A model generated the notes under the pieces. The model saw only the letters and a list, made by a program, of their open reading frames with translations. It did not search any database and was not told the DNA's origin. From positions 1 through 6,237 of the forward strand of contig DYCT01000133.1 in the NCBI GenBank assembly GCA_019417975.1: a stretch of 6,237 nucleotides of DNA, read 5' to 3'. The position numbers and the translations under genes are program-made. Each line of letters begins with the position of its first letter. Position 1 is the first letter of the stretch. This DNA is from Bacteroides sp. (GTDB lineage Bacteria > Bacteroidota > Bacteroidia > Bacteroidales > Bacteroidaceae). Shown here piece by piece: positions 1 through 5,911 of the stretch.

Positions 1-26
1 CGGGTTATTTGATTAATATTTAACTG

Positions 27-45
27 GTCCCGATTTTAACGGGAC
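27..45. terminator. Short GC-rich hairpin, possible terminator of an upstream gene
   Basis: GTCCCG (27-32) and CGGGAC (40-45) form a perfect 6-bp stem around a 7-nt AT loop. There is no clear T-run on the plus side. The minus side continues into AT-rich sequence without a clean T-tract. The position, before the uvrA promoter, suits the end of a gene lying left of the window, but that gene is not visible, so the role and direction are inferred. Confidence 0.3.
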
Positions 46-83
46 ACTAATGATGAGCAAAGATAACGTAAATGCATAGAATG

Positions 84-97
84 AGAAACAAGTTTCT
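84..97. promoter_or_regulatory. Palindrome in the -33 region upstream of uvrA (possible operator)
   Basis: AGAAAC (84-89) and GTTTCT (92-97) form a 6-bp inverted repeat with a 2-bp centre. Its centre is about 30 bp before the TACCTTTG -7 box, so it lies where the -33 element should be. No good TTTG is present at the usual spacing; the nearest is TTTC at 93-96, inside the palindrome. This arrangement would suit an activator or repressor site, but no regulator is known to me for this exact sequence. Confidence 0.3.
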
Positions 98-120
98 ACA
101 GAAAAAAGAAAAATATTAGC

Positions 121-128
121 TACCTTTG
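121..128 (+). promoter_or_regulatory. uvrA promoter, Bacteroidetes-type -7 box
   Basis: TACCTTTG is a full match to the TAnnTTTG -7 element recognised by the Bacteroidetes primary sigma factor. Transcription would start a few bases downstream, near 133, giving a leader of about 40 nt before the uvrA ATG. The partner -33 TTTG is poor: only TTTC at 93-96, with a spacer longer than usual. Confidence 0.6.
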
Positions 129-142
129 CACCTCTTCATACC

Positions 143-154
143 AAACAATTGTTT
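143..154. repeat. Perfect 12-bp palindrome in the uvrA leader
   Basis: AAACAATTGTTT is a perfect palindrome lying between the inferred transcription start and the uvrA ribosome-binding region. Its core ACAATTGT (145-152) recurs just after the uvrA stop codon at 2980-2987. It could be a protein site or chance in AT-rich DNA; as RNA it would fold only weakly. Confidence 0.3.
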
Positions 155-160
155 TAGCAA

Positions 161-172
161 AAGGACAGGGGA
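161..172 (+). promoter_or_regulatory. uvrA ribosome-binding region
   Basis: AAGGA at 161-165, followed by AGGGGA at 167-172, is a purine-rich Shine-Dalgarno-like stretch. AAGGA sits 9 nt before the ATG at 175. It supports that ATG as the start, in contrast to the minus-strand starts in this window, which lack such a motif. Confidence 0.45.
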
Positions 173-174
173 AT

Positions 175-2970
175 ATGGCAAATGACAAGATTATCATAAA
201 GGGAGCACGGGTTAACAATCTGAAGAACATTGATGTAGAAATACCACGCAATAAACTGATTGTCATCACCGGTCTGTCGGGTTCGGGTAAGTCATCGTTA
301 GCTTTCGATACATTGTATGCCGAGGGGCAACGTCGCTATGTGGAAAGTTTGTCGGCCTATGCCCGCCAATTTCTGGGTCGCATGAGCAAGCCCGAATGCG
401 ATTTCATCAAAGGAATCCCTCCTGCCATTGCCATCGAACAGAAAGTAAACAGCCGTAACCCACGCTCCACAGTCGGCACATCAACGGAAATTTACGAATA
501 CCTCCGGTTACTCTTCGCACGGGTCGGGAAAACTTATTCGCCCGTCAGCGGAGAGTTGGTAAAGAAACATACCGCCGAAGATGTAGTGGAATGTATGCGC
601 ACCTATCCCGAAGGTACACGCTACACGGTACTTGCCCCACTGATGTTGCCCGAAGGAAGAAGTCTCTGCCAACAACTCGAAATCGAACTTAAACAAGGAT
701 TCACCCGAATAGAAGCGGGCGAAGAGATGCTGCGAATAGAAGATGCCTTAGTAATAGGTGAAGAGGAGATGCGAAAAAAATATCCCGATGTTTCTCAAAT
801 TCGATTGCTCATCGACCGCATGGCTTGTCATACCGACAAAGACAGCATCAGTCGCTTGACCGACTCTGTCGAAACGGCTTTTTATGAAGGAGATGGCACT
901 TGCCTGTTACGCTTCTATCTGGAACAAGAACAACGTCTGCATACTTTCAGCAAAAAATTCGAAGCGGATGGCATTACCTTCGAAGAGCCAAACGACCAAA
1001 TGTTTTCATTCAACTCTCCGGCAGGGGCTTGTCCTCGCTGCGAAGGCTTCGGAAAAGTGATTGGCATAGACGAAAGTTTGGTCATCCCCAACCGGGCTTT
1101 AAGCATCTACGACGAAGCTGTCATGTGTTGGCGAGGAAAAAAGATGAAGCAATGGCGAGATGCCCTGATTCATGCAGCTCCCTTGTTCGACTTTCCGATA
1201 TTCACCCCCTACTACAAACTGACCGACGAGCAACGTCGAACCTTATGGGAGGGAAATGAATATTTCCATGGCATCAACGACTTCTTCCGAATGCTCGAAG
1301 AAAACCAATATAAAATACAATACAGAGTGATGTTAGCTCGCTATCGTGGAAAAACGACCTGCCCTGCTTGTCACGGCACACGTCTAAAGCCCGAAGCCGG
1401 TTATGTGAAAGTAGGTGGACAATCCATCTCACAACTGGTTGACCTGCCTATCTACCGATTGAAAGAGTTTTTCGACCACTTGCAATTGAATGCCCATGAT
1501 GTTGCTGTAGCTAAACGCATCTTACTGGAAATCAAAAACCGCATCCGTTTCTTGATGGATGTAGGCTTGAGCTATCTGACTCTAAACCGCCTCAGCAACT
1601 CTCTCTCGGGTGGTGAAAGTCAACGCATCAACCTGGCTACATCCTTAGGAAGCAGTCTGGTAGGTTCACTCTATATTCTTGATGAGCCCAGCATCGGATT
1701 GCATTCGCGCGATACAGACCGACTGATACATGTACTCCGCCAATTGCAACAATTAGGAAATACAGTGGTCGTAGTAGAACATGATGAAGAAATCATCCGA
1801 GCAGCCGACTATATCATCGATGTAGGTCCCGAAGCCGGACGCTTGGGTGGAAAGATAGTCTATCAAGGAGATATGAAAAGTCTGCAACCCGGCAGTCAAA
1901 GTCATACAGTACGCTATCTGCTTGGAGAGGAATCTATCGACTTGCCTATACACCACCGCCGGTGGAATAACTACATCGAAGTGAAAGGTGCACGTGAGAA
2001 CAATCTGAAAGGCATTGATGTACGTTTTCCACTCAATGTAATGACTGTTGTGACCGGGGTAAGCGGTTCGGGAAAATCGACCTTGGTACGCGACATTCTC
2101 TACCAGGCTTTACTACGCGAATATAGTGAAAGTAGCGAACGACCGGGTGAGTATATCGCATTGGAAGGTGACTTAAAGATGCTTACCAACGTGGAATTCG
2201 TTGACCAGAACCCGATTGGCAAATCTTCGCGTAGCAATCCGGTCACTTACGTAAAGGCATACGACGAAATACGTAAGCTTTTTGCCGACCAACCGTTATC
2301 CAAGCAAATGGGGTATAACGCTTCGTATTTCTCATTCAATATGGATGGAGGACGTTGTGAAGAATGTAAAGGAGAAGGTACGGTAACTGTAGAGATGCAG
2401 TTCATGGCCGACTTGGTCTTGGAATGCGAATCGTGTCACGGAAAACGCTTCAAAGCGGATACGCTGGAAGTGAAATACAAGGAAAAGAATATCTACGACA
2501 TTCTGGAGATGACCGTAAATCAGGCTATTGAATTCTTCACCGAGCACGGACAAAAGAAAATCGTAAAGAAACTGAAACCGCTGCAAGATGTCGGGTTGGG
2601 TTACATCAAGCTGGGACAATCGTCGTCAACGCTTTCGGGCGGTGAAAACCAACGTGTGAAATTAGCTTATTTCCTAAGCATTGAGAAGTCGTCGCCTACG
2701 CTGTTTATCTTCGACGAACCGACCACAGGTCTTCACTTCCACGACATCAAGAAGCTACTCGAGGCTTTTGATGCCTTATTAAACCGCGGACATAGCTTGG
2801 TCATTATCGAGCACAACCTCGACGTGATAAAATGCGCCGACTACATCATCGACTTGGGCCCGGAAGGAGGCGAACAAGGTGGACATCTGGTGGTGTGCGG
2901 AACGCCCGAAGAAGTAGCTGCCTGCGCTGCTTCTTACACCGGACAATTCCTTCGGGAAAAGCTACAATAA
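175..2970 (+). CDS. uvrA: UvrA, excinuclease ABC subunit A (UvrA1 type)
   Basis: This is the damage-recognition ATPase of nucleotide excision repair. As a dimer it scans DNA with UvrB, loads UvrB at bulky lesions and leaves. The 931 residues match the usual 930-950, with both ABC halves complete. The N-terminal half has Walker A GLSGSGKS (33-40), a UvrB-binding/insertion region (about 125-260), signature LSGGESQR (477-484), Walker B ending D503/E504 and H-loop H536. The C-terminal half has Walker A GVSGSGKS (628-635), the conserved RSNPVTY motif, a complete zinc module (C728, C731, C751, C754), signature LSGGENQR (820-827), Walker B D847/E848 and H880. A CxxC also occurs at 396/399. The first zinc module keeps only its second pair (C286, C289); where E. 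coli UvrA has CPxC, this protein reads FEADGITF (262-269). The start is supported by an RBS and promoter. It is monocistronic as far as visible and convergent with the YitT-family gene. The UvrB-binding insertion argues against UvrA2 paralogues. Confidence 0.97.
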   Translation: MANDKIIIKGARVNNLKNIDVEIPRNKLIVITGLSGSGKSSLAFDTLYAEGQRRYVESLSAYARQFLGRMSKPECDFIKGIPPAIAIEQKVNSRNPRSTVGTSTEIYEYLRLLFARVGKTYSPVSGELVKKHTAEDVVECMRTYPEGTRYTVLAPLMLPEGRSLCQQLEIELKQGFTRIEAGEEMLRIEDALVIGEEEMRKKYPDVSQIRLLIDRMACHTDKDSISRLTDSVETAFYEGDGTCLLRFYLEQEQRLHTFSKKFEADGITFEEPNDQMFSFNSPAGACPRCEGFGKVIGIDESLVIPNRALSIYDEAVMCWRGKKMKQWRDALIHAAPLFDFPIFTPYYKLTDEQRRTLWEGNEYFHGINDFFRMLEENQYKIQYRVMLARYRGKTTCPACHGTRLKPEAGYVKVGGQSISQLVDLPIYRLKEFFDHLQLNAHDVAVAKRILLEIKNRIRFLMDVGLSYLTLNRLSNSLSGGESQRINLATSLGSSLVGSLYILDEPSIGLHSRDTDRLIHVLRQLQQLGNTVVVVEHDEEIIRAADYIIDVGPEAGRLGGKIVYQGDMKSLQPGSQSHTVRYLLGEESIDLPIHHRRWNNYIEVKGARENNLKGIDVRFPLNVMTVVTGVSGSGKSTLVRDILYQALLREYSESSERPGEYIALEGDLKMLTNVEFVDQNPIGKSSRSNPVTYVKAYDEIRKLFADQPLSKQMGYNASYFSFNMDGGRCEECKGEGTVTVEMQFMADLVLECESCHGKRFKADTLEVKYKEKNIYDILEMTVNQAIEFFTEHGQKKIVKKLKPLQDVGLGYIKLGQSSSTLSGGENQRVKLAYFLSIEKSSPTLFIFDEPTTGLHFHDIKKLLEAFDALLNRGHSLVIIEHNLDVIKCADYIIDLGPEGGEQGGHLVVCGTPEEVAACAASYTGQFLREKLQ

Positions 2971-3120
2971 AATAAACAGACAATTGTTGTTCATCCGGTA
3001 AAACTTAAAAAGCAACATGAAATATTATTATTTTGATACTAAAAACCTGCTATTCAAAACCAAAAGAAACAAATAATCACTCCAAAATAATCATATTGTC
3101 GATTTATAAAAACATCCGTT

Positions 3121-3177
3121 TTGTATATTTATGCATTTCCATTCATGTATTTTGACTTATTATGCATATTTATACAA
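3121..3177. repeat. Imperfect inverted repeat with 16-bp arms
   Basis: Arms TTGTATATTTATGCAT (3121-3136) and ATGCATATTTATACAA (3162-3177) pair at 14 of 16 positions. The two failures are adjacent T-T mismatches, and a 25-nt loop separates the arms. The stem is almost wholly A-T, so as RNA it would be of modest stability; as DNA it could be a binding site or cruciform. There is no transposase or target duplication to suggest a mobile element. Confidence 0.45.
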
Positions 3178-3199
3178 GATAATGGAGCAAAAAAGCCTT

Positions 3200-3232
3200 A
3201 TTTCGGGTCGCCAAAAAGCAAAATTTCGGGTC
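3200..3232. repeat. 10-bp direct repeat, 23-bp period
   Basis: ATTTCGGGTC occurs at 3200-3209 and again at 3223-3232. The second copy directly abuts the first 18-bp palindrome of the array that follows. The GC-rich core is conspicuous in this AT-rich spacer, and the 23-bp period nearly equals the 22-bp period of the palindromes. Confidence 0.5.
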
Positions 3233-3294
3233 AAGTATCTTAGGATACTTTTCCAGGTATCTTAGGATACTTTGCGAAGTATCTTAAGATACTT
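3233..3294. repeat. Three phased 18-bp palindromes, exact 22-bp period
   Basis: The copies are AAGTATCTTAGGATACTT (3233-3250), AGGTATCTTAGGATACTT (3255-3272) and AAGTATCTTAAGATACTT (3277-3294). They are separated by 4-bp linkers TTCC and TGCG. The third is a perfect 18-bp palindrome; the others have a TTAG centre, and copy 2 has one outer change. Starts are exactly 22 bp apart, close to two helical turns, so the sites would face the same side of DNA. That fits a cooperative DNA-binding protein; three consecutive hairpins in RNA, or a member of a dispersed intergenic repeat family, are alternatives. The linkers are too short for CRISPR spacers. Confidence 0.75.
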
Positions 3295-3375
3295 GGAAAA
3301 TGCACCTATAGTTCCCTTGTGTTTTTCCCGATTTTCTCCCCATTTTTTGCTAAGAAAAGAGAGTGAAAAACAGCC

Positions 3376-3393
3376 GATATATGCGTATATATC
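3376..3393. repeat. 18-nt palindrome GATATAT-GCGT-ATATATC
   Basis: It has 7-bp arms around a 4-nt centre, the same geometry as each unit of the preceding array but with a different sequence. It stands alone about 80 bp downstream of the last array unit. It could be a second binding site or chance in AT-rich DNA. Confidence 0.35.
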
Positions 3394-3487
3394 TACAGGA
3401 TAGCGAGTTACAAAAATTAAATTCGCAAATTTGAAAATTAAAGCTATTTTGCTTGTAAATATGCGATTCTCGCGCTGCATGAATATA

Positions 3488-3519
3488 CATTTTGTACATT
3501 TTGACAAAATGTCAAAATG
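3488..3519. repeat. CATTTTG/CAAAATG cluster and hairpin
   Basis: CATTTTG occurs at 3488-3494 and 3497-3503, and its reverse complement CAAAATG at 3505-3511 and 3513-3519. The inner part folds as a 10-bp stem, CATTTTGACA (3497-3506) with TGTCAAAATG (3510-3519), with an AAA loop. Alternative pairings exist because the heptamers are interchangeable. It lies just beyond the YitT-gene terminator and is followed by ATATTTTATC. It could be an operator-like cluster or a backup terminator. Confidence 0.45.
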
Positions 3520-3552
3520 ATATTTTATCAGGACCTGTTAAGACAGCAATAT

Positions 3553-3596
3553 AAAAAAAACAAAGATACCCCCTCTTAAAAGAAAGGGTATCTTTG
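3553..3596 (-). terminator. Intrinsic terminator of the YitT-family gene
   Basis: On the minus strand CAAAGATACCC (3596-3586) pairs with GGGTATCTTTG (3571-3561) as an 11-bp perfect stem, and TCTT/AAGA within the loop can extend it. A run of eight T follows (3560-3553). The stem begins 17 nt after the stop codon at 3614-3616. This is a textbook Rho-independent terminator for the minus strand; the plus side has no T-run. Confidence 0.9.
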
Positions 3597-3613
3597 CAAA
3601 TATCTCAAGGAAA

Positions 3614-4612
3614 TTATTCCGGTTGAATCTCATTGGCTGACGGAAGCTGTTTCCAACCTTCACCAAAAGTATCATATGCATCGGTCACCACCACAAAAGC
3701 TCTTGGGTCTGCTTCCTTAATCTTAGCCTTCACTTCATTTATCTCACGACGACTCACTACCAAGAAAAGCATTTCCTTATCGGCACCGGTATACAAGCCG
3801 GTACTCTTGATGCAAGTAGCCGTACGGTCCAAATCTTTCAGGATGAAATCGTGCAACACCTTCATCTCTTTTTCGCTGATAACGAACAGAATCTTATCGT
3901 CTTTAGCACCGTTGATGACATAAGCCACTACACGCGAAATCACAAAAATAGAAATCAACGAATAGAATGAAAGATGCCAAGAAGGCTGTGTAACATCGTT
4001 TTGACTGCCAAATCCGAAACCAATTACAAGCAATCCAAAGCAAACCACTGTTGCATCGACCAACAAAATGGCTCTGGAGAAACGGATATGTGCATATTTC
4101 TGAAGCAACATGCCTACAATATCGGTTCCACCGGTCGTAGCTTTGCTACGTACCACAACACCGCTACCGATACCGATGAGTACAGCACCGATAATAGAAG
4201 TCAACATCAGATGATCTGACATATTCATGCAACCACCCAACAGCTGAGCAGGATCCAACGCTTCCAAAGCTTCCCGAGTGGGATAAACCATTCCCGAAAT
4301 AACATTCATAGCTGCCGGTGTGAAAAGAGCAGCTACAAGGGTACGAGCACCCAAACTGGCTCCTAACAAAACTACTGACAAAATAAGCAAAGGCACATCA
4401 AACATATATCCAAAAGTACCCACCTGAATAGAAGGAAACAGATTGTGCAACACAATGCTAGCTCCATATACACCTCCGGGAACTATATTATAAGGATTGA
4501 TAAAAAAGACAAATCCAACTGCAAGAATAATACATCCGATAAAAATGCTTGCCCACTCTATCCAGAATTGGGGCTTTGTGGCGGGCTGCCACCATGTTTG
4601 TTGTTTTTCCAT
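3614..4612 (-). CDS. YitT-family membrane protein (YitT_membrane plus DUF2179)
   Basis: This is a 332-residue inner-membrane protein of the YitT family, whose function is not established. About five or six hydrophobic helices span residues 20-233. Family landmarks are the N-P-Y-N-I-V-P-G-G segment (39-47) after the first helix and GSGVVVRSKATTGGTDI (149-165) in the middle. The C-terminal soluble domain (about 235-325) carries the ILFVISEKE and RTATCIKSTGLYTG stretches of DUF2179 and probably lies in the cytoplasm. The frame is open upstream to an ATG at 4669, but I choose the ATG at 4612 (MEKQQ...): the Bacteroidetes promoter at 4646-4674 puts the transcription start near 4640, downstream of 4669, and the extra 19 residues are not family-like. 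No Shine-Dalgarno is seen. The gene has its own promoter and terminator, so it is probably a single-gene unit. Confidence 0.93.
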   Translation of the reverse strand: MEKQQTWWQPATKPQFWIEWASIFIGCIILAVGFVFFINPYNIVPGGVYGASIVLHNLFPSIQVGTFGYMFDVPLLILSVVLLGASLGARTLVAALFTPAAMNVISGMVYPTREALEALDPAQLLGGCMNMSDHLMLTSIIGAVLIGIGSGVVVRSKATTGGTDIVGMLLQKYAHIRFSRAILLVDATVVCFGLLVIGFGFGSQNDVTQPSWHLSFYSLISIFVISRVVAYVINGAKDDKILFVISEKEMKVLHDFILKDLDRTATCIKSTGLYTGADKEMLFLVVSRREINEVKAKIKEADPRAFVVVTDAYDTFGEGWKQLPSANEIQPE

Positions 4613-4760
4613 ATTATGTATAAGGCTATATCGATATTTATGCAGCAAATATACATAAAAATTGGACATTCAAAAAAAACTTTGATGGAAATGTTTTAAT
4701 CCTCCAACGAGTAATCGGGATGCAGCGACACGCCTAAAGAGCTCGGGATGAGAGCAACAA
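4613..4760 (-). other. Spacer between the CapA-family and YitT-family genes
   Basis: The 148-bp gap holds the YitT-gene promoter and leader on its left. Bases 4699-4760 are richer in GC than the other spacers and contain the octamer TCGGGATG twice (4716-4723 region and 4743-4750 region). Only a 4-bp stem (GCTC/GAGC) followed by TCTTT suggests a CapA-gene terminator, which is weak. An open frame without a start codon runs through it on the minus strand and is discussed as a finding. Confidence 0.5.
4646..4674 (-). promoter_or_regulatory. Promoter of the YitT-family gene
   Basis: Read on the minus strand, TTTG (4674-4671) is followed after 17 bp by TATATTTG (4653-4646), a full match to TAnnTTTG. 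The spacing is at the short end of the Bacteroidetes range. It predicts a start near 4640 and a leader of under 30 nt to the ATG at 4612, and it decides the start codon. Confidence 0.65.
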
Positions 4761-5834
4761 CTAAAACACGTATTCGCCTATACCTACATTATACTGGTCG
4801 AGCAAAGTGCGCGCATCATTCACAAACCGACGCATCCGCTGACGCTCGGCATCATTCAACAAACGGCTATCTATATTAATCGGATAAAGACGGAAATTCT
4901 TTTTTCCGCTCAACATCGGACGAGACGTCCATATCAAGGCATATTGGCAATTGCTCAAGCGGGTAATCCCCATCCGTCGGGTCAGCTCCAACTTCAAGAA
5001 AGCTCCACCATCAGTATGCCGGGCCGACATATTGGAAATACAATTGCCCAACGAATATACCACGACCTGTTTATCGGGCACTTGTCGATGAGGGCGCAAT
5101 TCCATTGGCTGCAACACATGCGGATGCCCTCCTATCACATGATTTACTCCCTGCGACAACAGCCAATCGGCCAACTCCTTTTGCGCCAACTCCGGCAATA
5201 ACTGATATTCCGTCCCCCAATGGATACAAGCAATAATCGCATCCGGATTCATCTGCTTGGCTTTCCGGATATCTTTCTGCATACGTTCGCGACTGATATA
5301 GTTCACCACATTGGGCTGCTGCACCTCGATTCCGTTAGTCCCATACGTATAGTTGAGTAATGCAATGACAAATCCATTTTTCTCAATGCGAAGCGGATAG
5401 CGCGATGCACGTTGCGCCTCATCGACATACGTGCCGGCGTAAGCTATTTTAAACGAATCGAGCAGAGCGACCGTACGTTCCAATCCACGTTTACCTCTAT
5501 CCAAACAATGATTATTAGCCGTAAGAAGCACATCGAAGCCTGCCTCTTTCAGCGCTTGCAGATAAGCATCGGGTGCACTAAACGTAGGGTAGCCGGTATA
5601 CGGACGACCTCCCAAAGTCACTTCCAAATTACCGATAGCAATATCAGCCTTACTGATTTCATCTTTTACATACCGGAAACACTCTGCATAGGTATAGCCA
5701 CTATCCGTATGAGCAGCTTGAATCTGAGCAGCATGTTGCATCAAGTCGCCTGCAAAAAGCAACGTAAGCTTTTCCTGTGCCCAAAGAGTGGGAAGAGAGA
5801 AGAAGAAAAAGCATAAACAAGCAAGATGCTTCAT
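4761..5834 (-). CDS. Secreted CapA-family (PGA_cap) metallophosphatase-like protein
   Basis: The 357-residue protein belongs to the CapA/PgsA-like family (PGA_cap), named after the Bacillus poly-gamma-glutamate capsule protein and having a calcineurin-like metallophosphatase fold. Its substrate in this organism is unknown. A signal peptide is evident: MKH, a hydrophobic core, then probable cleavage after A19 (LWA|QEK). C6 is too early to be a lipobox cysteine, so a soluble periplasmic protein is likely. Family motifs follow in order: AGDLM (28-32), GNLE (68-71), NNHCLDRG (107-114), IHWGTEY (204-210), GGHPHVLQ (235-242) and YSLGN (260-264). Together these supply the Asp, Asn and His residues expected of a metal centre, and none is missing. 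No poly-glutamate ligase genes are adjacent, so capsule synthesis should not be assumed. It lies 77 bp after folD beyond a strong hairpin. The start has no clear Shine-Dalgarno. Confidence 0.93.
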   Translation of the reverse strand: MKHLACLCFFFFSLPTLWAQEKLTLLFAGDLMQHAAQIQAAHTDSGYTYAECFRYVKDEISKADIAIGNLEVTLGGRPYTGYPTFSAPDAYLQALKEAGFDVLLTANNHCLDRGKRGLERTVALLDSFKIAYAGTYVDEAQRASRYPLRIEKNGFVIALLNYTYGTNGIEVQQPNVVNYISRERMQKDIRKAKQMNPDAIIACIHWGTEYQLLPELAQKELADWLLSQGVNHVIGGHPHVLQPMELRPHRQVPDKQVVVYSLGNCISNMSARHTDGGAFLKLELTRRMGITRLSNCQYALIWTSRPMLSGKKNFRLYPINIDSRLLNDAERQRMRRFVNDARTLLDQYNVGIGEYVF

Positions 5835-5851
5835 ACCGAAAAGGAGATTTA

Positions 5852-5882
5852 CAAATCAACCCGACTTAAGCCATTCGGGAAA
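5852..5882 (-). promoter_or_regulatory. Weak candidate promoter for the CapA-family gene
   Basis: On the minus strand TTGATTTG (5859-5852) differs from TAnnTTTG at one base, and TTTC (5882-5879) stands 19 bp upstream, also one base from the -33 TTTG. The -7 candidate overlaps the end of the folD hairpin stem, and the start codon would follow the transcription start by only about ten bases. It is plausible only because the hairpin would otherwise cut the gene off from folD transcription. Confidence 0.3.
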
Positions 5883-5902
5883 CGGTGCTTTAAGTCGGGT
5901 TG
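5857..5902 (-). terminator. Hairpin downstream of folD, probable terminator
   Basis: CAACCCGACTTAA and TTAAGTCGGGTTG (5857-5869 and 5890-5902) form a perfect 13-bp stem, which can be extended inward by a GC pair step past a bulge. On the minus strand it begins 9 nt after the folD stop codon. The 3' flank is ATTTGTAAAT, not a clean T-run, so it may terminate partially or act as a 3'-end stabiliser between folD and the CapA-family gene. Confidence 0.7.
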
Positions 5903-5911
5903 AAAAGTATA

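Larger units (their letters stand above)
2971..3552. other. Long AT-rich, hairpin-dense spacer between convergent genes
   Basis: No credible coding region lies here. I scanned both strands by eye for TAnnTTTG promoters and found none outside the terminator stem. A weak uvrA terminator is possible: 2985-2991 can pair with 3011-3017 (7 bp, one G-U) around a 19-nt loop, followed by a T-rich but broken stretch. From about 3120 onward the spacer is full of inverted and direct repeats, annotated separately. For two genes that only meet at their 3' ends, some 600 bp is long, and it is not explained by terminators alone. Confidence 0.7.

Noticed and set aside
508..2619. Several antisense or out-of-frame open frames within uvrA
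   Set aside because: They are shadows of the uvrA reading frame; none has family features or its own expression signals.
175..2970. UvrA2 or drug-resistance UvrA-like paralogue
   Set aside because: The UvrB-binding insertion between the first Walker A and the first signature is present at normal length, as in UvrA1.
3233..3294. CRISPR array
   Set aside because: Repeats are 18 bp and palindromic throughout, linkers are only 4 bp, and no cas genes are near.
3121..3294. Miniature transposable element or insertion sequence end
   Set aside because: No transposase, no target-site duplication seen, and the inverted repeat is internal rather than terminal to the repeat block.
3262..3507. 81-codon minus-strand open frame in the convergent spacer
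   Set aside because: Its C-terminal codons run through two of the palindromes, its start lies inside the CATTTTG cluster, it has no promoter or ribosome-binding site, and the product has no recognisable family features.
3589..3596. TATCTTTG as a plus-strand promoter (and its mirror at 3561-3568)
   Set aside because: Both matches to TAnnTTTG are simply the arms of the YitT-gene terminator stem, and a plus-strand transcript from there would run antisense into the gene without a target ORF.
4613..4669. N-terminal extension of the YitT-family protein
   Set aside because: Its start codon lies inside the predicted promoter, upstream of the expected transcription start, and the residues are not family-like.
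4761..5834. CapA-family protein as a lipoprotein
   Set aside because: The cysteines in the signal region (C6, C8) come before the hydrophobic core, so they cannot be lipobox cysteines; a normal signal peptidase site after A19 fits better.
4761..5834. Part of a poly-gamma-glutamate capsule operon
   Set aside because: No ligase or transporter partner is adjacent; the neighbours are folD and a YitT-family gene.
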